DNA from: Cupriavidus pampae
Lineage (GTDB): Bacteria > Pseudomonadota > Gammaproteobacteria > Burkholderiales > Burkholderiaceae
Direction of reading: 5' to 3'
DNA length: 64,000 bases
NCBI RefSeq assembly: GCF_914271485.1
Contig: NZ_CAJZAG010000003.1
Coordinates: 496,001 to 560,000 of the forward strand
Below are positions 37,723 to 45,279 of this stretch, piece after piece (position 1 is the first letter of the stretch; each line of letters begins with the position of its first letter). Below the pieces are notes generated by a model. That model saw only the letters and a program-made list of their open reading frames with translations, did not search any database and had not been told where the DNA came from. The position numbers were made by a program, and so were the translations under genes.

Positions 37723-38409
37723 ATGGCAACCAAACCGAACGTCACACGCGCGCGCCGTCCCGGCCGGCCCTCGGCCAACGCCGGGGAGGCCGACAGCGCC
37801 GGCCAGCGCGATCTGCTGCTCGATGCCGCCACGCTGCTGTTCTCGCGGCATGGCGTGGCCGGCACACCGATCAAGGCCATCGCCGCCGAAGCGGGCGTGA
37901 CGCCCGCGCTCGTCCACTACTACTTTCGCGACCGTGATCAGTTGCTCGATGCGGTGGTCGATGAACGGGTGCAGCCGCTGGTCGATCGGGTGTTTCCATC
38001 GATGCCGCCGACCGTGGCACCGGGCGAGCCCGCCCCGGACGTGGTCGCGATGATGACCGGCCTGGCCGGGCAGCTGATTCGCGTGGCCGCCGCCACCCCG
38101 TGGTTCCCGGGCCTGTGGATTCGCGAGATCGTCGGCGCCGATGGGCTGCTGCGCGAGCGGGTGGTGCAGCGGATCGCGCTGCGCCGTGGCGCGCTGGTGA
38201 CCGGCGTGCTGGCCGCCGCCCGCGCGCGCGGCGAGCTCAACCCCGGGCTCGAGCCCGCGCTGGTCATGGTCTCGCTGATCGGCCTCACGCTGCTGCCGCT
38301 GGCCACCACGCATATCTGGCGCAGCCTGCCCGGTGCGGAGACGATCGACACCGACACCCTCGTGCGCCATGTCGGCGCGCTGCTCGCGCGCGGCCTCGCG
38401 CCTGCCTGA
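37723..38409 (+). CDS. TetR-family transcriptional regulator
   Basis: The 228-residue dimeric repressor has an N-terminal helix-turn-helix (about residues 45-72: GTPIKAIAAEAGVTPALVHYYF) and a variable ligand-binding domain. Residues 1-25 are a basic, disordered lead. The gene heads an operon with the HlyD-like, ABC and outer-membrane genes, as with YbiH (CecR)-type regulators controlling ABC efflux pumps. A ribosome site AGGA lies eight bases before the ATG. The palindrome at 37684-37706 is the probable self-regulatory site. The ligand is unknown. Confidence 0.9.
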   Translation: MATKPNVTRARRPGRPSANAGEADSAGQRDLLLDAATLLFSRHGVAGTPIKAIAAEAGVTPALVHYYFRDRDQLLDAVVDERVQPLVDRVFPSMPPTVAPGEPAPDVVAMMTGLAGQLIRVAAATPWFPGLWIREIVGADGLLRERVVQRIALRRGALVTGVLAAARARGELNPGLEPALVMVSLIGLTLLPLATTHIWRSLPGAETIDTDTLVRHVGALLARGLAPA

Positions 38410-38459
38410 CGCCAACCTGCCCCGCACTCGCCTACTCAGACCTACACGGAGCCCGTCCG

Positions 38460-39500
38460 ATGCCCTTCTTCTCCGTCCACACCCGCGCGGCCTCTCGGCC
38501 GCACCCATCGCACCCATCGCACCCATCGCACCCATCGCACCTTTCCGCCGCCGCGCTCGTGCTCGGCACGGCGCTGGCGCTTGGCACGATGCTGGGCGGC
38601 TGCGCAAATGACGCGCCCGCCGGCTGGCAGGGCTACGTCGAGGGTGAGTTCGTCGCCGTCGCCTCGCCGTTCGCGGGCCGCCTCGATCGTCTGGCGGTGG
38701 AACGCGGTCAGCAGGTGGCCAGCGGCGCCCCACTGTTCGTTCTCGAGTCCGACGACGAGCGCGCCGCGCGCGATCAGGCCGCCGAACAGGTGCGTGTGGC
38801 GGAGGCGCAGTTGACCGACATGCAGACCGGCAAGCGGCCGGTGGAGGTAGCGGTGAACCAGGCGCAGCTGGTGCAGGCGCAGGCTCAGGCCACGCGCAGC
38901 GCGGCTCAGCGCAAGCGCGACGAGGTGCAGTTCGAGATCGGCGGCATCTCGCGTGCGCAGCTCGACGAAAGCCGGGCCACGGCCGAGTCCGATGCCGCGC
39001 GCGTGCGCGAGATGCAGCGCGACGTCGAGGTCGCGCGCCTGCCGGGACGCACCGCGCAACTGGCGGCACAGGCCGCGCAGGTGCAGGCCGCGCGCGCCGC
39101 GCTGGCGCAGGCGGAATGGAAGCTGTCGCGCAAGGCCGTGGCGGCCACCGCGGCCGGGCTCGTCTATGACACGCCGTTCCGCAATGGCGAATGGGTGCCG
39201 GCCGGTAGCCCCGTGGTGCGCATGCTGCCGCCCGGCAATGTGAAGGTGCGGTTCTTCGTGCCCGAGGGCGTGGTTGGCTCGCTCAAGAACGGTCAGGCCG
39301 TACAGATCCGCTGCGACGGTTGCGCGGCGCCGGTCGCGGCCACCATCACCTATGTGTCCAGCGAGGCCGAGTTCACGCCACCGGTGATCTACAGCAACGA
39401 GACGCGCCGCAAGCTGGTGTTTCTGATCGAGGCGCGCCCCACGCGCGACGATGCGCCCAAGCTGCATCCGGGCCAGCCGGTGGAGGTGCGCGCATCATGA
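38460..39500 (+). CDS. HlyD/YbhG-type membrane-fusion lipoprotein of an ABC efflux system
   Basis: The 346-residue periplasmic adaptor links the ABC pump to an outer-membrane channel. It has an N-terminal leader with four HPS units, a hydrophobic core (residues 29-45) and a lipobox LGGC (Cys48), so it is probably lipid-anchored. Then come the biotinyl-lipoyl half (VASPFAGRLDRLAVERGQQV), an alpha-helical hairpin (about 100-225), the second lipoyl half (AGLVYDTPFRNGEWVPAGSP), and the beta-barrel domain (VKVRFFVPEGVVGSLKNGQ). It follows tetR by 50 bases and overlaps the ATPase gene by ATGA. Confidence 0.88.
   Translation: MPFFSVHTRAASRPHPSHPSHPSHPSHLSAAALVLGTALALGTMLGGCANDAPAGWQGYVEGEFVAVASPFAGRLDRLAVERGQQVASGAPLFVLESDDERAARDQAAEQVRVAEAQLTDMQTGKRPVEVAVNQAQLVQAQAQATRSAAQRKRDEVQFEIGGISRAQLDESRATAESDAARVREMQRDVEVARLPGRTAQLAAQAAQVQAARAALAQAEWKLSRKAVAATAAGLVYDTPFRNGEWVPAGSPVVRMLPPGNVKVRFFVPEGVVGSLKNGQAVQIRCDGCAAPVAATITYVSSEAEFTPPVIYSNETRRKLVFLIEARPTRDDAPKLHPGQPVEVRAS
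38502..38537. repeat. Four exact copies of a 9-bp tandem repeat in the HlyD-like leader
   Basis: The unit cacccatcg is repeated four times without interruption and encodes His-Pro-Ser each time, between the start codon and the hydrophobic core of the signal sequence. Slippage would change leader length by three residues per unit without a frameshift. Confidence 0.9.
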
Positions 39501-40462
39501 TGGCCACGCCCACCCACGAGGCGCCGGCGCTCGCCATCGACGTGCATGGCCTCAACAAGCATTTCGGCGACAAGCATGTGGTGAACGACCTGTCGATGCA
39601 GGTCGCGCGCGGCGAGATCTTTGGCTTTCTCGGCCCCAACGGCAGCGGCAAGACCACGTCGATCCGCATGATGTGCGGGCTGCTGACACCCGACTCGGGC
39701 TCCGGTACCTGCCTTGGCTACGACATCCTCAAGGATGCCGCCGAGATCAAGCGCAATGTCGGCTATATGACGCAGCGCTTCTCGTACTGGGAAGATCTAT
39801 CGATTCGCGAGAACCTCGACTTCGTGGCGCGTGTGTACGACATGCCGAACCGGCGCGACGCAGTCGATCGCGCGCTCGAGGACCTCGGTCTGCAATCGCG
39901 CGCGACGCAGCTCGCGGGCTCGCTCTCGGGCGGATGGAAGCAGCGGCTGGCGCTGGCGGCATGCCTGCTGCACGAACCGCGGTTGCTGCTGCTCGACGAG
40001 CCGACCGCGGGCGTCGATCCGAAGGCGCGCCGCGACTTCTGGGAGCAGTTGCATCAACTGGCGGCACGCGGCATATCGGTGCTCGTCAGCACGCACTATA
40101 TGGACGAGGCCGAGCGTTGCCACAAGCTGGCGTATATCGCGTACGGCAAGCTGCTGGCGCAGGGCACTTCGCAGGAAGTCGTCGATAGTCAGCACCTCAC
40201 CACATGGAGTGTCGAAGGCGAAGACCTCGCCGGCCTGTCCGCGGCGCTGCAAGGCAAACCCGGGGTCGAGCAGACGGTGGCGTTCGGCACCGCGCTGCAT
40301 GTCACGGGACGCGATGGCGTGTTGCTGGGCGAGACGCTGAAGCAACTGGCCGGACCGAAACGCCATATCGAACAGACGCCGACCAGCCTCGAAGATGTGT
40401 TCATCCACATGATGAGCGGCGCGCAGGACAACATGGCCATCAAGCAGAAGGAGCGGGCATGA
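39497..40462 (+). CDS. ABC transporter ATP-binding protein (drug efflux type)
   Basis: The 321-residue ATPase powers the ABC-2 permease encoded next. Walker A is GPNGSGKTTSIRM (near residue 52), Q-loop MTQRFSYWEDL, signature LSGGWKQRLALAA (a W replaces the usual Q after GG, as in the YbhF/DrrA group), Walker B LLLLDEPTAGVDP, and H-loop STHYMDEAERC. It has a C-terminal DrrA-like extension. The start overlaps the HlyD-like stop by four bases (ATGA); a second ATG follows directly at 39500. The permease gene start overlaps its stop by ATGA as well. Confidence 0.93.
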   Translation: MMATPTHEAPALAIDVHGLNKHFGDKHVVNDLSMQVARGEIFGFLGPNGSGKTTSIRMMCGLLTPDSGSGTCLGYDILKDAAEIKRNVGYMTQRFSYWEDLSIRENLDFVARVYDMPNRRDAVDRALEDLGLQSRATQLAGSLSGGWKQRLALAACLLHEPRLLLLDEPTAGVDPKARRDFWEQLHQLAARGISVLVSTHYMDEAERCHKLAYIAYGKLLAQGTSQEVVDSQHLTTWSVEGEDLAGLSAALQGKPGVEQTVAFGTALHVTGRDGVLLGETLKQLAGPKRHIEQTPTSLEDVFIHMMSGAQDNMAIKQKERA

Positions 40463-41598
40463 CGTCGCCGAGGTTCTCGTTCCAGCGCTGGTGGAGCATC
40501 GTACTGAAGGAGTTCCTGCAACTACGGCGGGACCGCGTGACGTTTGGCATGATCGTGGGTCTGCCGATCATCCAGCTGATGCTGTTCGGCTTCGCGATCA
40601 ACAGCGATCCGCGTCATATGCCGACCGCGATCATCAGCGCCGATCAAAGCGACTTCACGCGCTCGTTTATCGCGGCGCTGGAGAACACCACGTACTTCAA
40701 GGTCGTCGGCACGCTGCCCAACGAGCAGGCTGGCCGCGAAGCGCTGATGCGTGGCGACGTGCAGTTCGTGCTGACGATTCCCACGGACTTCTCGCGCAAG
40801 CTGCTGCGCGGCGAGCGGCCTGCGCTGCTGATGGAGGCGGATGCCACTGACCCGTCCGCGACCGGTCCCGCGATCGGCGCGCTGGCGAGTCTGCCGGACA
40901 GCGTCGCGCGTATGGACCTCAAGGGTGCGCTTGCGCCGCTGGCCGGCGGCAAGTCCGCGTTCGATGTCGATGTGCAGCGCCTGTACAACCCCGAGGGCAT
41001 CACGCAGTACAACATCGTGCCGGGCCTGATGGGCGTGATCCTGACCATGACGATGGTGATGATGACCGGCCTCGCGATGACGCGCGAACGCGAGCGCGGC
41101 ACGATGGAGAATCTGCTCGCCACGCCCGTGCAGCCAGTGGAGGTGATCTCGGGCAAGATCGTGCCGTATATCTTTATCGGCCTGATCCAGTCGACGATCA
41201 TCCTGGCCGCCGCGTACTGGGTATTCGCGGTGCCGTTTCTGGGTTCGATCATCGCGGTCTACCTCGCGGCGCTGCTGTTTATCGCCGCCAATCTCACCGT
41301 CGGCATCACGCTGTCCTCGCTCGCGAAGAACCAGTTGCAGGCCGTGCAACTCACGTTCTTCTACTTTCTGCCCAACATCCTGCTGTCGGGCTTTATGTTC
41401 CCGTTCGTCGGCATGCCGAAGTGGGCGCAATGGATCGGTAACGTGCTGCCGATGACGTATTTCAACCGGCTGATCCGCGGCATTCTGCTCAAGGGCAATG
41501 GCTGGACCGAACTGTGGCCGAACGTTTGGCCGATGGCGATCTTCACGGTCGTCGTGATGACAATCGCGGTGCGCTTCTACAAGCGCACGCTGGACTGA
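40459..41598 (+). CDS. ABC-2 type permease (YbhS/YbhR-like)
   Basis: This inner-membrane permease (379 aa) has an N-terminal helix (VTFGMIVGLPIIQLMLFGFAI), a large periplasmic domain (about residues 50-190) and five C-terminal helices starting with the ABC-2 signature region PGLMGVILTMTMVMMTGLAMTRERERGTMENLLATP (two adjacent conserved segments). The RERERGTMEQ-like elbow contacts the ATPase. Only one permease gene is present, so a homodimer is likely, unlike E. coli, which has paired YbhS and YbhR. It overlaps the outer-membrane lipoprotein gene region at TGATG. Confidence 0.92.
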   Translation: MTSPRFSFQRWWSIVLKEFLQLRRDRVTFGMIVGLPIIQLMLFGFAINSDPRHMPTAIISADQSDFTRSFIAALENTTYFKVVGTLPNEQAGREALMRGDVQFVLTIPTDFSRKLLRGERPALLMEADATDPSATGPAIGALASLPDSVARMDLKGALAPLAGGKSAFDVDVQRLYNPEGITQYNIVPGLMGVILTMTMVMMTGLAMTRERERGTMENLLATPVQPVEVISGKIVPYIFIGLIQSTIILAAAYWVFAVPFLGSIIAVYLAALLFIAANLTVGITLSSLAKNQLQAVQLTFFYFLPNILLSGFMFPFVGMPKWAQWIGNVLPMTYFNRLIRGILLKGNGWTELWPNVWPMAIFTVVVMTIAVRFYKRTLD

Positions 41599-41609
41599 TG
41601 GAGGCCGCG

Positions 41610-43085
41610 ATGCGAGCAATCCTTTTCTCATGCACGGCGCTTGCCGTGATGGCCGGCGTGGCTGGCTGCGCGGTGGGTCCGGACTTCCGCGCGCCGGACG
41701 CGACCACCGATGCACGCTATACCACCGGACCGCAGCCGCAGCGTACGGTGGCCACCGAGATCGCGCAGGGTCAGGCGCAGACGTTTGTCGAGGGCGATGT
41801 GCCGACGCAATGGTGGACGCTGTTCCAGAACCCCGCGCTCGACGAGACGATCCGCCGCGCGCTCGACCACAGTCCCACGCTCGCGCAGGCCAGCGCGCGG
41901 TTGCGCGAGGCGCAGGAAACACTGACCGCGCGCACGGGCGCGACGCAGTATCCGAGCGTCGATGCGAAGTTCAATGCGATGCGCCAGCAATACGACATCA
42001 AGTCGCTCGGTATCAATGCCATTCCGAACCCGGGACCGTTCACGCTGTACGGCGCGTCGGTGCAGGTCTCCTATGTGCTCGATCTGTTCGGCGGGCAGCG
42101 GCGCGAGCTGGAAGGACTGCGCGCCGTAGTGGATTACCAGCGCTACGAGTTCGAGGCCGCGCGGCTCTCGCTCGCCGCCAATGTCGCCACTACCGCGATC
42201 CGCGAAGCGGGCCTGCGCGCGCAACTGGCCGATACGGTCGCGCTGGCGGAGGCGCAGCAGCGGCAGCTTGGCATCATGGACGACCGCTTCAAGGCGGGCG
42301 GTGTGGCACGCGTGGATGTGCAACGCCAGCGCGCCGAGCTTGCGCAGACGCAGGCGCTGATCCCCGGCCTGTCGCAGCAGGTCGACGCCGCACGGCATCA
42401 GCTTGCGGTCTACACCGGCCAATCGCCCGGCAACGCGCAGTTGCCGGAGTTCTGGCTCGACGACCTGCATCTGCCCGAGACATTGCCGGTGAGCCTGCCG
42501 GCGACCCTCGCGCGGCGCCGCCCCGATATTCGCGCCGCGGAAGCGTTGCTGCACGAGGCTTCCGCCAATATCGGCGTGGCCACCGCGAACCTGTATCCGC
42601 AGATCACGCTCAGCGCGAGCGCCGGCACACAGGAGTCACGCGCGCGCGACCTGTTCAACAGCCTCAATATCTGGAGCCTCGCCGCGGGCGTGGTGCAGCC
42701 CGTATTCCGCGGCGGCGAATTGCTGGCGAAGAAGCGCGCGGCGGAGGCCGCCTACGAGCAGTCGCTCGCCGCGTATCGGCAGGCGGTACTGCAAGGCCTG
42801 CAGAACGTCGCCGACTCGCTGCGCGCGCTCGACGCCGACGCCGGCACGCTACAGGCCCGCGCCGACAACGCACGCCAGACCCGCGACACGCTGGCGATCG
42901 TCTCCGAACAGTACCGCCTGGGCGGCGTCAGCCAGTTCACGGTCATCGACGCCGAACGCCAGTCCCGCCAGGCCGCGCTCGATCTCGTGCAGGCACGCAC
43001 GAATCGATTGGCGGATACGACGGCGTTGTTGCAGGCGTTAGGTGGTGGCTGGTGGCAGGAAGAGGTGACGCTGTCCCGCAAGTAA
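41610..43085 (+). CDS. NodT/TolC-type outer-membrane efflux lipoprotein
   Basis: The outer-membrane factor of the pump (491 aa) has a lipoprotein signal with lipobox VAGC (Cys20) and VGPDFRAPD right after, as in NodT-family proteins. Two repeated OEP domains are visible (ALDHSPTLAQASARLREAQ; VSYVLDLFGGQRRELEG; ARRRPDIRAAEALLHEASAN; VVQPVFRGGELLAKK). The ATG at 41610 has GGAGG six bases upstream, better than the ATG at 41598, which overlaps the permease stop. It closes the tetR efflux operon. Confidence 0.93.
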   Translation: MRAILFSCTALAVMAGVAGCAVGPDFRAPDATTDARYTTGPQPQRTVATEIAQGQAQTFVEGDVPTQWWTLFQNPALDETIRRALDHSPTLAQASARLREAQETLTARTGATQYPSVDAKFNAMRQQYDIKSLGINAIPNPGPFTLYGASVQVSYVLDLFGGQRRELEGLRAVVDYQRYEFEAARLSLAANVATTAIREAGLRAQLADTVALAEAQQRQLGIMDDRFKAGGVARVDVQRQRAELAQTQALIPGLSQQVDAARHQLAVYTGQSPGNAQLPEFWLDDLHLPETLPVSLPATLARRRPDIRAAEALLHEASANIGVATANLYPQITLSASAGTQESRARDLFNSLNIWSLAAGVVQPVFRGGELLAKKRAAEAAYEQSLAAYRQAVLQGLQNVADSLRALDADAGTLQARADNARQTRDTLAIVSEQYRLGGVSQFTVIDAERQSRQAALDLVQARTNRLADTTALLQALGGGWWQEEVTLSRK

Positions 43086-43116
43086 GGCGACACAGCGCTG
43101 AAGCAGAAAAGACAAA

Positions 43117-43132
43117 GGGCGCCGAAGCGCCC
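43117..43132 (-). terminator. Hairpin with a minus-strand T-rich tail
   Basis: GGGCGC/GCGCCC with a four-base TTCG loop (read on the minus strand) is followed there by TTTGTCTTTT. It would end transcripts coming from the aminotransferase gene or from the small remnant gene between them. On the plus strand no T-run follows, so it does not look like the terminator of the efflux operon. Confidence 0.65.
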
Positions 43133-43246
43133 TGGATTGCAGGTGCGGCAGGCTTGTCATCGCCCGGTGCCGCCCCTGGCTTCCTCGACGCCGAAGCGGA
43201 GGAAGACTCGCAGTCCCTTTCGGGAACATGCGGAGTATAGCCGCAT

Positions 43247-43467
43247 TCAATCCAGCACGCTATCGTGTTGCGTTTTGAGATGATCCAGCCGGTCATAGGC
43301 GTCCATCCGCAACGCCGCGCGGACACCACGCATGATTCCCCGACGATCCGCTTCGGCCACGATCGGCGTGAGCGGCTGGCGTCCTCCGCGTCGGGTTCAG
43401 GCACTACCATGCCCGCAAAATCGCACAACACTACCGCCCACAATCGAGGCTGATACGTCAGGGTCAT
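43247..43467 (-). pseudogene. Probable frameshifted small gene of unknown function
   Basis: The 416-base gap between the efflux operon and the aminotransferase gene is not empty. On the minus strand an ATG at 43467 starts a protein-like stretch (MTLTYQPRLWAVVLCDFAG, then MVVPEPDAEDA) with GC-rich third positions. Around 43370-43396 the protein-like character moves to another frame, which continues RQPLTPIVAEADRRGI, ALRMDAYDRLDHLKT and stops at 43247. Both halves use codons like the neighbouring real genes. A single-base indel would join them into about 73 residues. The N-terminal half faintly recalls PemK/MazF-type toxins but not enough to name it. A terminator follows on the same strand. It could also be a sequencing error in an intact gene. 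Confidence 0.45.
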
Positions 43468-43501
43468 CCACTGCGGCTTACTTTCAATAGCGGTTTCGCG
43501 A

Positions 43502-44719
43502 CTATCGACTTAGATACCGCCGTAACCGCGCGACGCCTTCGTCGAGACGTGCGACGTCGCACGCGTAGCACCAGCGCACGAAGCCTTCGCCCTCGTCGCC
43601 GAACGCGCTGCCCGGGGCGAGGCCGATGCGGGCTTCGCGGACCAGTGTTTTGCATAGCGCGAGGCTGTCGGTGGCGCCGTCGAAGCGGAAGAACACATAC
43701 ATCGCGCCATCGGGCACGCGGGCGTCAACACCGGGCAGCGATGACAGTGCGCCGACCAGATGGTCGCGGGCCTGCCTTGTGCGGGCGACCAGGTCCTGCG
43801 TGAAGGACTCGCCTTCGCGTACCGCGACCACGCCCGCCTCCTGCACAAACGATGGTGCGCACGACGTGTTGTATTCGATGAGCTTGCCGAGGTCCGCCGT
43901 CAGCGAGGATGGCAGCACCATCCAGCCCAGCCGCCAGCCCGTCATCAGCCATGCCTTCGAGAACGAGTTCACGCAGATCACGCGCTCGTCGCGCGTGGCG
44001 ATATCGAGGAACGACGGCGCGGTCAGTGCACCACTGTCGTTGCCGTAGTACAGACGCTCATAGACCTCGTCCGCGATGATCCAGATGCCGTGGCGACGGC
44101 AGTGGTCGAGCACGACCTGTTGCGCCGCGCGTGGCATCACCCAGCCAGTGGGATTGTTCGGCGAATTGATCATCACCGCGCGCGTGTCCGGCGTCAGCGC
44201 GGCCAGCAGCTTGTCGACATCGAGCGTCCAGCCCTGTTCGGTATAGTCGAGCGAAACCGTCTCCACGTTCGCGCCGAGGATGCGCGGAATCTCGACCAGG
44301 TTCGGCCACAGCGGCGTGACCGCCACCACGCGATCGCCGGGGCCGGCCACGAGCTGCGCGGCAAGCATCAGCGCATTGACGCCCGCGCTGGTCACCACCA
44401 CGTGATCGACCGCGGTCGCGCCGTGCAGCCGCGTGGCGTACGCGGCCAGCGCCTCGCGCAACGGGAGAATGCCAAGGTTGTGGGTGTAGAACGTGGCGCC
44501 GTCGGCAAGCGCCCGGCTGGCCGCGTCGCGAATAAACGCGGGCGTGACCTGATCCGACTCGCCGAACCAGAACGGCAACACGTCCGGCAGACCGATACCG
44601 GCGTTGGCCACCTCGCGGATGCGCGACGCGCGCAGGTTGTGGACAACGTCCCGTGCAGACAGCGGGGCGGACCGCATGGTGGACCGCATGGTGGACGACA
44701 GGGCGGGGGCGGCGGACAT
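43502..44719 (-). CDS. Pyridoxal-phosphate aminotransferase, class I/II
   Basis: This fold-type I aminotransferase (405 aa) has family motifs in order: GIGLPDVLPFWFGESD, THNLGILPLREALAAYATR, the Asn/Pro loop INSPNNPTGWVMP, DEVYERLYY, and the PLP-lysine segment SFSKAWLMTGWRLGW, ending with GEGFVRWCYACD containing the substrate-binding Arg. The amino donor is unknown; related proteins are aspartate/alanine-type or aromatic transaminases. The ATG at 44719 has AAGGAG seven bases upstream, which decides the start over a longer opening. It is a single minus-strand gene, 84 bases after the small secreted-protein gene end. Confidence 0.9.
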   Translation of the reverse strand: MSAAPALSSTMRSTMRSAPLSARDVVHNLRASRIREVANAGIGLPDVLPFWFGESDQVTPAFIRDAASRALADGATFYTHNLGILPLREALAAYATRLHGATAVDHVVVTSAGVNALMLAAQLVAGPGDRVVAVTPLWPNLVEIPRILGANVETVSLDYTEQGWTLDVDKLLAALTPDTRAVMINSPNNPTGWVMPRAAQQVVLDHCRRHGIWIIADEVYERLYYGNDSGALTAPSFLDIATRDERVICVNSFSKAWLMTGWRLGWMVLPSSLTADLGKLIEYNTSCAPSFVQEAGVVAVREGESFTQDLVARTRQARDHLVGALSSLPGVDARVPDGAMYVFFRFDGATDSLALCKTLVREARIGLAPGSAFGDEGEGFVRWCYACDVARLDEGVARLRRYLSR

Positions 44720-44803
44720 CGGGGCTCCTTGGCAGGGAATGCGATGGGCTACGGATGCATGACAGCTGCCAAGCGTACCACCCTCACCCGCCAAAAAACC
44801 ACG

Positions 44804-45190
44804 TCAGCCGTGTTCGGCGCACTTCTCGTTGTAGACGCGCTGAAGCTGGCGCCGCGTACGATCGCGCTCGACGGTCGGAATCTCGGTGCCCTGGCTGTTT
44901 TCCACGCTCTGACCCGAAGGCCGATAGCTGCGGCGCGGCAAATCGCCGATCTGAGCCGCCAGCGAGTTGCACTCGGCATCGCGCGACGGCGGCTGGCTCG
45001 GCGTGGGGCGGAACTGCGGCTCCCCTTCGCGCACCGCGTTCGAAATCGCATTATTGATGGCGGCGTCGCCCGCGCTCTGGGCCCGCGCCTGCGCATGATG
45101 AAACGCCGGCGGCAGCGGCAATTGCATCAACAAGCCGCTTGTGGTCACGAACAAGGATGCGACAACCATACTGCGAGCGAGGCGGGGCAT
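44804..45190 (-). CDS. Small secreted protein of unknown function
   Basis: I do not recognise the family. The 128-residue product starts with a signal peptide (about residues 1-38; hydrophobic MVVASLFVTTSGLLM, processed around AQA). The mature part is hydrophilic: DAAINNAISNAVREGEPQF, a cysteine pair (AECNSLAAQ and NEKCAEHG, the latter at the C-terminus) that could form a disulfide, and a basic stretch ERDRTRRQLQRVYNEKC. The pattern C-x3-A-x-QI ... RxRRQLQxVYxxKC recalls small periplasmic DUF4124-type neighbours but is not diagnostic. It lies between the aminotransferase and the beta-glucosidase genes on the same strand. Confidence 0.7.
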   Translation of the reverse strand: MPRLARSMVVASLFVTTSGLLMQLPLPPAFHHAQARAQSAGDAAINNAISNAVREGEPQFRPTPSQPPSRDAECNSLAAQIGDLPRRSYRPSGQSVENSQGTEIPTVERDRTRRQLQRVYNEKCAEHG

Positions 45191-45279
45191 GGAACAGTCT
45201 CCTGGGCGGGCGTGCTTCCATGGTAGCCCAATCGCGCAACGCCCTCACCCCCAAAGCTGCCCGGCTGTTGCTACGGCGC

